Source of the DNA: Quercus robur
Taxonomy: Eukaryota > Streptophyta > Magnoliopsida > Fagales > Fagaceae
NCBI RefSeq assembly: GCF_932294415.1
Contig: NC_065538.1
Location: 10,732,330-10,796,329, forward strand
DNA length: 64,000 nucleotides
Direction of reading: 5' to 3'
The number at the start of each line of letters is the position of its first letter. Positions within the stretch are counted from its first letter, which is position 1. This document shows, one piece after another, positions 1 to 9,825 of the stretch. The translations under genes and the position numbers were made by a program. Under the pieces are notes generated by a model. It searched no databases, was not told where the DNA came from, and was given only the letters and a program-made list of their open reading frames with translations.

Positions 1-289
1 CAAAATTTCAATTAACACATGTTCTAGTTCTTCATATACACATACAAATACACATAAACATACATACACATACACATAAATATACGTATACATAAACATA
101 AACACACATCCACATAAACACGTATAAATTCACATAAACGTAAACATACACACACATAAACTTAAATATAAACATAAACACACATAAAGGCTCGATTTAG
201 CACACCAAAGTAACTAACGAAATTGTTTGAGGATTGGTGTTAGTTTACAATTTTTTCAAGTCTATATGAGGGTTTAATTTTTCTCAGTC

Positions 290-715
290 TGTATGTGTGT
301 TTATGTTTATGTGTGTGTGTTTATATGTATGTGTGTTTATATTTCTTTGTTTTTGTTTATGTTTGTTTATGCGTATTTATGTATATGTGTGTTTATGTTT
401 GTTTGTTTTTGTGTATGTTTGTTTGTGTTTGTGTTCATGTATGTTTATGTGTATGTGTGTTTATGTTTATAAATATAAATATACATAAACATACACACAT
501 ACATAAACATGCATAAACATAAATGAACATAAACATAAACACACATAAACATACACATACACAAATACACATACATACACATACATAAATATAAATGAAC
601 ATAAATATAAACACACATGCACATATACATAAACATACACATACACATACACATACACACTCATACACATACACATACACATACACATACATAAACACAT
701 ATGCACATACACATT
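290..715. repeat. TG-rich/CA-rich inverted microsatellite, copy 1
   Basis: About 185 bp of TG-rich sequence (variants of tgtgtttatgtttatg) is followed directly by about 235 bp of CA-rich sequence (variants of cacataaacatacacatac). The two halves are approximate reverse complements around an AT-rich centre near 470-485. Open frames here translate to Cys/Tyr/Val/Met-rich nonsense and are not genes. Confidence 0.85.
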
Positions 716-762
716 TTTTTAGTTCTCGCCTTAGGCCCCAAAATGTCTAGGGCCGCCCCTGT

Positions 763-1546
763 GCTCAGGGTAGGCCATGAAAGCTTCCCTCATGTCGGCC
801 GATGCAAATAATTCAGTGGCCCTGAACATGGTTAGGTCATGAAGTCTCTCATGATACTCCTTAGCCAAAGACTGCAAAATGCCTATGACCTTGGTCATTG
901 AGCAGCCACTACCTTGTGCAGAATTTATAGTAAGCCTACTTTCATAGGCTCTGGACACGGTCTTCATCCTTTTGTCAGATGAAGTTTCGGCGGTAGCTGG
1001 CTGTTTCCCTTTTGAGGTGCAGCCTTGTTCGTTTGCTGATAATGTATTTGCAACCGTGGGGAAGAGACGTGCTAGCAACCCATAATGGACCAACCCTTTT
1101 ACGTGGAATTCCCGGCACGCAGAGTTCACCAAGAAATAGACAAGATGTTGTATACATGGGATTAGAGACACTGGTATATATTGGATTGTTTACATGAAGA
1201 ATTTAAAGAATGAACGGCATGGAAATTTATTAAATGTATAATACTCACCGCCTCTTCTTTTGCCCAAGCATCCTTGCTGCCGCTGACTCTGTTTCTATTC
1301 GAATCTCATACCATGTCGGATCTCCGAATTAGATGGGAAAACGCATAGTATCTCTTTTTTAAACGTTTAAATTTTCCTGATATTTGCATGGCATTATAGT
1401 CATTTCCGATTTGGCCGTTAAACAACAATGTGACAGCTTCCACATGATCTTTCGTCAATATCCCATTACGAATTTTCTCATGATCTGCTTGTGCTTCTTC
1501 TAACAAAATTTCAATTAACACATGTTCTAGTTCTTCATATACACAT
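763..1546 (-). pseudogene. Myb/SANT-like DNA-binding domain gene relic, copy 1 (two exons)
   Basis: On the minus strand exon 1 runs from about 1546 to 1249 and exon 2 from about 1170 to 763. Exon 1 carries a helical segment of the Myb_DNA-bind_3/SANT-like type (ELEHVLIEILLEEAQ, then ISGKFKRLKKRYYAFSHLI). Exon 2 carries the C-terminal half (KGLVHYGLLARLFPT..., KVIGILQSLAKEY). A GTGAGT donor (+ strand 1243-1248) and a CAG acceptor (about 1171-1173) separate them. Such proteins are plant-specific and often accompany PIF/Harbinger transposons. The copy is broken: the N-terminus is replaced by microsatellite, an in-frame TGA lies at 1306-1308, and the C-terminus runs into transposon-like sequence (residues GGPRHFGA). 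The family name comes from reading motifs, not from a search. Confidence 0.55.
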
Positions 1547-1794
1547 ACAAATACACATAAATATACATACACATACACATAAATATATGTATACATAAAC
1601 ATAAACACACATCCACATAAACACGTATAAACTCACATAAACGTAAACATACACACACATAAACTTAAATATAAACATAAACACACATAAAGGCTCGATT
1701 TAGCACACCAAAGTAACTAACGAAATTGTTTGAGGATTGGTGTTAGTTTACAATTTTTTCCAGTCTATATGAGGGTTTAATTTTTCTCAGTCTG

Positions 1795-2265
1795 TATGTG
1801 TGTTTATGTTTATGTATGTTTATGTTTATGTGTGTGTGTTTATATGTATGTGTGTTTATATTTGTTTGTTTTTGTTTATGTTTGTTTATGCGTATTTATG
1901 TGTATGTGTGTTTATGTTTGTTTGTTTTTGTGTATGTTTGTTTTTGTGTATGTTTGTTTGTGTTTGTGTTTATGTGTATGTTTATGTGTATGTGTGTTGA
2001 TGTTTATAAATATAAATATACATAAACATACACACATACATAAACATGCATAAACATAAATGAACATAAACATAAACACACATGCACATGCACATAAACA
2101 TACACACACACACACACACATAAACATACACATACACAAATACACATACATACACATACATAAATATAAATGAACATAAATATAAACACACATGCACATA
2201 TACATAAACATACACATACACATACACATGCACATACATAAACACATATGCACATACACATATTT
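1795..2265. repeat. TG-rich/CA-rich inverted microsatellite, copy 2
   Basis: This is the second copy of the foldback tract, with the turn near 2005-2025. It is longer than copy 1 by several repeat units, including an extra (CA)n run near 2101-2120. That is the expected slippage behaviour of such sequence. Confidence 0.85.
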
Positions 2266-2310
2266 TTTTAGTTCTCGCCTTATGCCCCAAAATGTCTAGG
2301 GCCGCCCCTG

Positions 2311-3095
2311 TGCTCAGGGTAGGCCATGAAAGCTTCCCTCATGTCGGCCGATGCAAATAATTCAGTGGCCCTGAACATGGTTAGGTCATCAAGTCTCTCA
2401 GGATACTCCTCAGCCAAAGACTGCAAAATGCCTATGACCTTGGTCATTGAGCAGCCACTACCTTGTGCAGAATTTATAGTAAGCCTACTCTCATAGGCTC
2501 TAGACACGGTTTTCATCCTTTTGTCAGATGAAGTTTCGACAGCAGCTGGCTGTTTTCCTTTTGAGGTGCAGCCTTACTCGTTTGCTGATAATGTATTTGC
2601 AACCGTGGGGAAGAGACGTGCTAGCAACCCATAATGGACCAACCCTTTTACGTGGAATTCCCGGCACACAGAGTTCACCAATAAACAGACAAGATGTTGT
2701 ATACATGGGATTAGAGATACTGGTATATATTGGATTGTTTACATGAAGAATTTAAAGAATGAATGGCATGGAAATTTATTAAATGTATAATACTCACCGC
2801 CTCTGCTTTTGCCCAAGCATCCTTGCTGCCGCTGACTCTGTTTCTATTCGAATATCATACCATGTCGGATCTCCGAATTAGATGGGAAAACGCATAGTAT
2901 CTCTTTTTTAAACGTTTAAATTTTCCTGATATTTGCATGGCATTATAGTCATTTCCGATTTGGCCGTTAAACAACAATGTGACAGCTTCCACATGATCTT
3001 TCGTCAATATCCCATTACGAATTTTCTCATGATCTGCTTGTGCTTCTTTTAACAAAATTTCAATTAACACATGTTCTAGTTCTTCATATACACAT
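2311..3095 (-). pseudogene. Myb/SANT-like DNA-binding domain gene relic, copy 2 (two exons)
   Basis: This is the second copy of the same broken gene: exon 1 about 3095-2798, donor complement at 2792-2797, exon 2 about 2719-2311. It shares with copy 1 the in-frame TGA (here 2855-2857), the microsatellite-replaced N-terminus and the fused C-terminal end, so all three lesions predate the duplication. It reads EEYPERLDDL where copy 1 reads KEYHERLHDL. The gene has no credible start codon or promoter, because the sequence upstream is the CA-rich repeat. Confidence 0.55.
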
Positions 3096-3344
3096 ACAAA
3101 TACACATAAACATACATACACATACACATAAATATACGTATACATAAACATAAACACACATCCACATAAACACGTATAAACTCACATAAACGTAAACATA
3201 CACACACATAAACTTAAATATAAACATAAACACACATAAAGGCTCGATTTAGCACACCAAAGTAACTAACGAAATTGTTTGAGGATTGGTGTTAGTTTAC
3301 AATTTTTTCCAGTCTATATGAGGGTTTAATTTTTCTCAGTCTGT

Positions 3345-3830
3345 ATGTGTGTTTATGTTTATGTATGTTTATGTTTATGTGTGTGTGTTTATATGTATGT
3401 GTGTTTATATTTGTTTCTTTTTGTTTAATTTTGTTTATACGTATTTATGTGTATGTGTGTTTATGTTTGTTTGTTTTTGTGTATGTTTGTTTGTGTTTGT
3501 GTTCATGTATGTTTATGTGTATGTGTGTTTATGTTTATAAATATAAATATACATAAACATACACACATACATAAACATGCATAAACATAAATGAACATAA
3601 ACATAAACACACATGCACATGCACATAAACATACACATACACACACATAAACATACACATACACAAATACACATACATACACATACATAAACATAAATGA
3701 ACATAAATATAAACACACTTGCACATATACATAAACATACACATACACATACACATACACACTCATACACATACACACTCATACACATACACATACACAT
3801 ACATAAACACATATGCACATACACATATTT
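3345..3830. repeat. TG-rich/CA-rich inverted microsatellite, copy 3
   Basis: This is the third copy, with the turn near 3533-3545. It ends at the transposon-like end at 3831-3875, after which the tandem unit stops. Confidence 0.85.
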
Positions 3831-3875
3831 TTTTAGTTCTCGCCTTAGGCCCCAAAATGTCTAAGGCCGCCCCTA
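3831..3875 (-). mobile_element. Transposon-terminus-like sequence (hAT-type), also at 716-763 and 2268-2311
   Basis: Read on the minus strand this begins TAGGGGCGGCCTTAGACATT and continues into ggggcctaaggcgagaac. The copies at 763 and 2311 begin CAGGGGCGGCCCTAGACATT. CAGGGGCGG-type termini are common for plant hAT elements. Only one end is recognisable in each unit, and no matching opposite end or TSD was found. The body would lie to the left, in the microsatellite. Confidence 0.4.
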
Positions 3876-3902
3876 CGTGTAAGTGCAAGATAAGATAGAG
3901 TT

Positions 3903-4133
3903 TTTCCAAGGGAAGAGAATTTGGTGCTTTATTTGGGGGAGGCAATCGAATTGCATACTGCTTTGGTATTTAGAAATATTGATTTAGAGTCAAGTAAAAC
4001 TGTATGGGTGTCTGATTAAGTTCAGCTTAATTTGGAAGTGGCATGGAATTTATCAGTTGAATTAAAATCTTACTTTAACAAAAGTGTTAGATCATTATTT
4101 ATTTGGCGTGCAGATTTCGATCATCTGATTTAA
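3903..4133 (+). pseudogene. 3' exon relic of an unrecognised protein-coding gene
   Basis: The frame starting at 3903 gives 76 codons with normal amino-acid composition (FPREENLVLYLGEAIEL..., then LEVAWNLSVELKSYF, SLFIWRADFDHLI) and a natural-looking TAA at 4131-4133. A single in-frame TAA lies at 4017-4019. Upstream, the sequence is cut by the transposon-like end at 3875. The composition reads as a real C-terminal exon, but I do not recognise the family. It is non-functional as it stands, having no start and one internal stop. Confidence 0.4.
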
Positions 4134-5259
4134 GCTAAACTTTACCCCAGGAAATTCGAGTCTAACCCTTAAAAATCTAACCTTCACATCTATTGCATTT
4201 AGGGGCGGAGCTACGTTGATGGGTGGGGGGCCATGGCCCCCCAAAATTTTGAAATTTTTAAAAATATATATATAATTATTTTAATGTTTTGAAAATTTAG
4301 TTTACAAAAATAAGAGTTAGCCCCCAAGTATTTGAATTAGTCTAATGGTGCTCTTAAAAAAAATAATTGGTCTAATAGTTATAGAGACATAACTTTATTT
4401 TTCACAATTTTATTTTTTATTGTAAAATATGCTCTTATATTTGTTAAATATTTGATAAAGTTTGGCACCAAACATATTTGAATATATCTTTTTTAACTCA
4501 TTATGTGACGATTAACAAGTCATTGATGTTGGGATTTATGGAGTCTAATTGTATTTGATCCGAATGACAACCCCGACCCGAAATAATATTGCGTGGTTTT
4601 TAATGGGAGATTTTCTGAGGCTTAGTCCATGAAATGGAGGCTTGGTGAATCCTATGCACAGGATATAGAAACCGTTTTTTTGGTGATTAGGGTTTTCTTA
4701 ACGTAGTTTTTGAGAGAGAAAAAAAAACTGTACTGCCACACTTTGTATTTTTTTCCCTGATAATAGTGAAATTCCTACAACTCCGTAAACGTAGGCAAAA
4801 TTGCCGAACCACGTAAATAATGTCTTGTGCGTGTGATTATTTTTCTTTGGCGTGTGTTTTTTCTATTTTGTTTCTCACAGGTTTGGGAATTTCGTGTTAA
4901 TTCCCTACAATTGACTCATTAAAAAAATCTTGTCACTAAAACTGCACATGAAATTTCTCTTTAGTTGCCATGTAATAGGTTAAAGTAAGACAACTTCAAA
5001 TATGTTTGGAGCTTAACTTGTTCCTCTAAGTTTTGGATCATTCATGTTTTTAAAAATTTCATTAGTTCAATTGAATGATTTTTTATTACATTAGTATAAA
5101 ATTTGATAATTTGTATAGAAAATTAAACTTTTTAAGAATTTCACTATGAAAATGGTAAAAATGAATTTTTTTAATTTTATAAAAGGTTACCATCAAACAT
5201 AATTTTGATTGAAAATACTAAGCTCATTTTTTTTAGTGTGTGTATATATATAACTTATT

Positions 5260-6359
5260 TGAATGTTCAAATAGTATGTAAAACACCTATGAACGTTTAG
5301 ACCTCCAATTCACAAATTACCAACACAAGCTTATAATCAAACAATGTATGTGCGGAATACGAAAATAAGCTAAAACAAAATTGCTAAAACAATCTAAACC
5401 GAAATTAACCACAACCACAGCAGTAATTAAAAGGCAAAGATTAAGGGAAGAGAGATGCAAACACAAAGACAACACAGCGATGTGTTATCGAAGAGGAAAC
5501 CGAAGTCTTCGGCGAAAAACCTCTTCGCTGCCCTCCAAGCAATCAATAATCTACTAGAGAATAGAGTTGGGATACATGAATAGCAGAAGACCCTCCAAGC
5601 CTAATCTACCCAATGCACCTAAGCCCTCCAAGCTTCTTGTTCCAACAGGGTTACGTCGAACCTTGTCTTCTCTAGCTTACCGCATCCCGCAATCGCCCAT
5701 TGCATCAACCAAAATGAATTGGTCCCTTCTGAACTGCTTCCCAAGCACCAAAAAACTTTCTCACAGATATGGGTATGGTGAGATAAGGATTTAGCTAATG
5801 TACCTCTCAAGGATTTGTCAATGGAGAGGGTGAGAGTAGAAGAATTTGGAGAATCAAATGATGAAGATTGAGGATGAGTCAATCTTGTTTTTCTCTAGGG
5901 TTTTTCTTTCAAAATTCTCTCTGGAAGCTCTCAACATTTCATGAGTATAAAGGTATTTATAGTAGGGTATATGAGGAATACGAAGAGTCAATTACAACCA
6001 AACAGGGCATTCTAGCGACTCGAGCTCGCGACTGGAACGAGTCACAAGTTTGAGTCGCAAGCTAACTGCCTGGCCAGACTGGAAGTTTTGTCCTATAATG
6101 CAATAGCTGGCGTGACCCTTCAACTCCCCCTGCATGCTTCACACGTGTGCCATTCTGGCGACTTGCTAGTCACAAGACAGTCGCGAGATCCAATCGCGAG
6201 GCTCTTCTTGAGTGCACACTCTTGAACTTTTCTTCACACTCTCTCAGACACTACCCTTACATGATTCCCACCTAAATACAGGGTTTCTAAATGCTGAATT
6301 ACAAGCAAATTTGGCACGGAATAAAGCCAACAAAATGATTGAATAAATTCAACCTTACA
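5260..6359 (-). repeat. Copia 3' LTR (left copy)
   Basis: On the + strand it runs from tgaatgttcaaatag to aattcaaccttaca, which gives TG...CA ends on the sense strand. It is about 1100 bp, slightly longer than the right copy. The segment around 6010-6200 contains several cgcgactgg/gagtcgc motifs that also recur in the element's interior. Confidence 0.85.
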
Positions 6360-6375
6360 ATCTCCCCCTTTGGCT
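6360..6375 (-). other. Polypurine tract of the Copia element
   Basis: Immediately inside the 3' LTR the minus strand reads CCAAAGGGGGAGAT, a purine run in the right place to prime plus-strand DNA synthesis. Confidence 0.65.
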
Positions 6376-7164
6376 ATTCCGTGACAAAACCCTAAAACAA
6401 ACTCTAAACTTAACATGTGAGTTGGGAACAGTTGAACAAAACTCACTCACTCCTAACTCTAGAATCTGTGAAGCTCTTGAACCATACAAACAAGTATTTC
6501 CTAAAAACAACAACACAATACGATCATTGTAAGAAGAAAACTTGAAATGCATATGGAGCAAGTACAATGAGATCAAGCAAAAAGGAATGAAACAATAAAG
6601 CATGGCTTGACCAAAAACGAACAATCACTATAAATAGTGACCACAATGATCATTCACACAAGGAATGAACATCCGAACATGAAAACTAATAAGCTCAATG
6701 CAAAGTATCATTTGCATGTCCAACATTTAACCGATACAAAAACTCAAAGTAATTACATCAAGGATAAAAATCCAACAAGGGCACAAGAGTGATGTACTTA
6801 AAGAAATGCATAATATTAACAACAAGTACTAAGCTACAAAGCATGGATACAAAAACAAGTACTGAATAACAACTGAAATATTTTAGACCAAAAGAGTTAA
6901 ACAGTAGAACAATGTAAATACAAAAAGAGCAAAGAATTATAAAAACTATAAACACAAAAGCTGAAAACAAAACAAGTCAAAAGTAAAGTATGTGTGTATG
7001 TATTAGTATTCTTCTTTTGAGCTCACACAACTCCCCCTTTCAATATGCACACTTCCCATTCTTGTGTTGCTCTCCCCCTCGCTGTATGTTATCATCCAAA
7101 CTAACAATGAGTTTGCTCTCCCCTTTTTTGGCTTGAATAGCTAAAGGTTGTCCTTTAGTTTTTG

Positions 7165-7640
7165 TTAAATGGCATCTAACTGTGTCTCAATGGTTGTGAG
7201 ATGCATTTGAACTTGGTTGTTGGTGGAGTATAGAACTTTTTCAAATCCAGAAATACGCTGATACAAACCCTCAATCAAAGTGGTCATCCTGTCAGCTTGA
7301 GAGCTAGGAGGTACAGGCTGAGTGCTAGTTGTTTGTAACTCAGGAGTGTGAGGAGATGCAATCTCGGTATGCACAAGCGTAGCTAATTTTCCCCGTACCC
7401 AACACTTCAACTCAACTCCGATGTATCTAGCATTTGAATAAAACTCCTTAACCAATTCATCAATCGGGTCCTCGAAGTTCCCAAACAAATCAGCTCAATC
7501 TTTTGCTTCAAAGATCCTAGGAATAAATGTTGTTCTCAAGGTATCAAATTTTACAACTCTCTCCACCATAGTAGGAGTATCTTAAAAAATGCTTTCGAAG
7601 GTCTGTGAATTGAGTAGAGTCCTGAATCTCTCACTATTTG
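7165..7640 (-). pseudogene. Fragment resembling the 'putative plant transposon protein' domain
   Basis: The minus frame from 7488 to 7165 encodes 107 residues beginning MFGNFEDPIDELVKEFYSNA, followed by VELKCWVRGKLATLV and a Ser/Pro/Thr-rich tail. The phrase 'EFY.NA......CWVRGK' is characteristic of the plant transposon-associated gag-like domain found in many uncharacterised plant ORFs. Related reading continues upstream to about 7640 with a stop in between. The fragment may have been captured by the Copia element or acquired in a template switch. Family assignment is from memory of the motif only. Confidence 0.4.
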
Positions 7641-7829
7641 AATCTTGAGACAAACGTCGAATCCATTTTGAAACAGAGGATCATGGAACATCAATCACAG
7701 GCTCTTTTCCTCGAGATGAACGACGAGACATCTGCAAAAGAACAGTCACACAGCAGAGAACCAAATGCAAAACAGCAAGACACAAACTTGATTAGATCCA
7801 GGTTAGCCTATGAAATAAGCACACAATGA

Positions 7830-9825
7830 TAGTTAGGAAGAAATTTCTCATAAGCATGTTAAGTGAGCCAATTAAGTAGAAATGTGAAGCTCACTTGAAA
7901 GATATGTAAAAACATGGCATTTATGTAAACATGAGCAACACTGGTGCATATGATGTGCAAATGTGGTGCATTCTAATCCATGAAGTTCTCAAAAACACAA
8001 AAAAAAAAAAAAAAAAAAAAATGTCTATAAGACATTTTGTTATGAGCATGAAATGCACAGCACAACACAGACAAGGTAAGCTACTCAAAAATAAGAAGCA
8101 AACATAAAAACATGTGTATCAAGCATCATATTTTCAATATCAACAAAACCCATTCAATCAAACTCAACAAAATAAACCCAAACCATATACGAACAACATG
8201 TTTTTCAAATCTCAACAATAACACAAAAACCAAGAAATCAAGGGCTATAAACATGAAATACTTTGAGAAAAATAGAAGACTCATACCTTTTCTTGAAGTT
8301 TGAATGAGAGAAGATGATGAAAATGGTGAATTTTTGAGTGAACCACGATGAGTTTGTGAGAGAAAGACAATGAACAGTCAATGTGCAAGGGAAAACTGAA
8401 AAGTTTTTGAAAACAACCTTGAAAAAGATCCTCAAAGCGCAAAACATGCGTTTTTCGCGACTGGATTGAGTCATGAACAAGTCGCCAAAAACCCATAAGC
8501 CAAAATTTTGAAAAATTTGTCTAAGTGTTTTTCGCAACTGGAAGTTCCACTCGTGATTAAGTCGCGACGAGAGTTGCCAAACTTTCTGAGTAACTCTCTC
8601 GACTGAAGCTTCCACTCACAAACAAGTCGCCAAACTGAGTCGCGAGAAATCTAAAAACCCAGATTTTTGCAAAATATTCTAAGTCTTTTTCGCGATTGGG
8701 ACTTTGACCCGCCAGAAAGTCGCAAATACCTTCTGTGTAAGCTCGCGACAGGGGCATGCGACTGGATTGACCCGCGAGGCAAGTCGCCAAAACAAGGTTG
8801 CACAGTTTTTGAAATTTTTGACATTTTTCAAAATAAAAACACTTTCCAAAAACAATTAAAACACTCAAAAATCTTTTTGTGTCTGATCAACATATAATTG
8901 AGCATGTGCAACATATTTAATCAAGTACAATCACACAATGAATAAGGCATTCATTCAATATAGACATGTGTGATGTGTGTGGGTACCAAAGATAAGATAG
9001 TCCTTAATCTAATGTGAAACTTCAATGATCAATTCAACCAAGACATACACAATTAGCACTAGGAAAAGTGACCTATCTTAATTATAGAAATATGCATATA
9101 TGACCTCCCACAAAACTTGATAACAATATTTTGAAGCTTTTCATTTGGCTCCAAATACATCATAACATTTGATCATTTTAAGATCGATGCCTGAAATTTT
9201 TTATATTTCAATTTGATGAACAAGCCTTTAGCCTTTTGGGCATCATACATTTTTCATAAAAGTCGCTTTCCCTTTTTCCTAGTCAAATATTAGTATGTGC
9301 GACGGCTTTTGTAGCTCATTATCTCTTTTCATTTTGAAATTTACATTTGTTGAGCTCTTTAAGCAAAAAAAATAAAAGAATAGGAAGATATATAGGCACA
9401 AGTCTATGCAAGTATCAAGATCAACAAAACCATTGACTAATCATTCATGAAAAGTTTGAAAATCTATTTACAACAGCCACATAAATGTCAAGATTTTTCC
9501 CACAATGATATGAGTGCATAAAGAACAAGTTACGCTCGTAAATGCACAAAGCCATTAGTATAAAGGTACAAGGCAAAACATGCATGTGACAATACACAAT
9601 AATGTTGATCAAACTTTTTGGATTTTCTACTTTATATATGTTTTTGGACTTTTGACACAAAAACAAGTAAAGATTGACCCAAAAAAATGTAAAAACATTC
9701 AAAGCAAATAGCAAACAAACACAATTTTCAACACATGCGGGAACGATAACAAAAAGCACACAACCAATCAAAGTCACAAAGCATAGGAAGTATTAATGCA
9801 TAGACATGTTGTAATGCTTATGCAT
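7830..9825. other. Copia interior spacer without pol; irregular cgcgactgg repeats
   Basis: No retroviral enzyme domain is readable here on either strand. A poly(A) run lies at 8000-8021. Between 8440 and 8810 the motif pair cgcgactgg ... aagtcgcc recurs roughly every 60-80 bp. Open frames in this stretch overlap these repeats or lack recognisable composition. Confidence 0.6.

Larger units (their letters stand above)
1..3875. repeat. Tandem array of ~1.5-kb units (TG/CA foldback + transposon end + Myb/SANT relic)
   Basis: The string beginning caaaatttcaattaacacat occurs at 1, 1504 and 3053, giving periods of 1503 and 1549 bp. Each unit holds, left to right, a CA-rich run, a short unique stretch (aggctcgatttagcacacc...), a TG-rich run, another CA-rich run, a transposon-like end (ttctcgcct...ggccgcccct) and two exons of a Myb/SANT-like gene on the minus strand. 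Unit 3 stops at the transposon end. The window begins inside the tail of an earlier unit, so the array probably extends to the left. Copies are nearly identical apart from microsatellite length and scattered substitutions, so the amplification looks recent. Confidence 0.9.

Noticed and set aside
1..715. Possible telomeric or interstitial telomere repeat
   Set aside because: The repeat is cacataaacata/catacacatac-like, not the plant TTTAGGG repeat.
295..2290. Many overlapping open frames on both strands rich in Cys, Tyr, Val and Met (and similar ones at 3347-3824)
   Set aside because: They are translations of the TG/CA microsatellite and have no gene-like composition.
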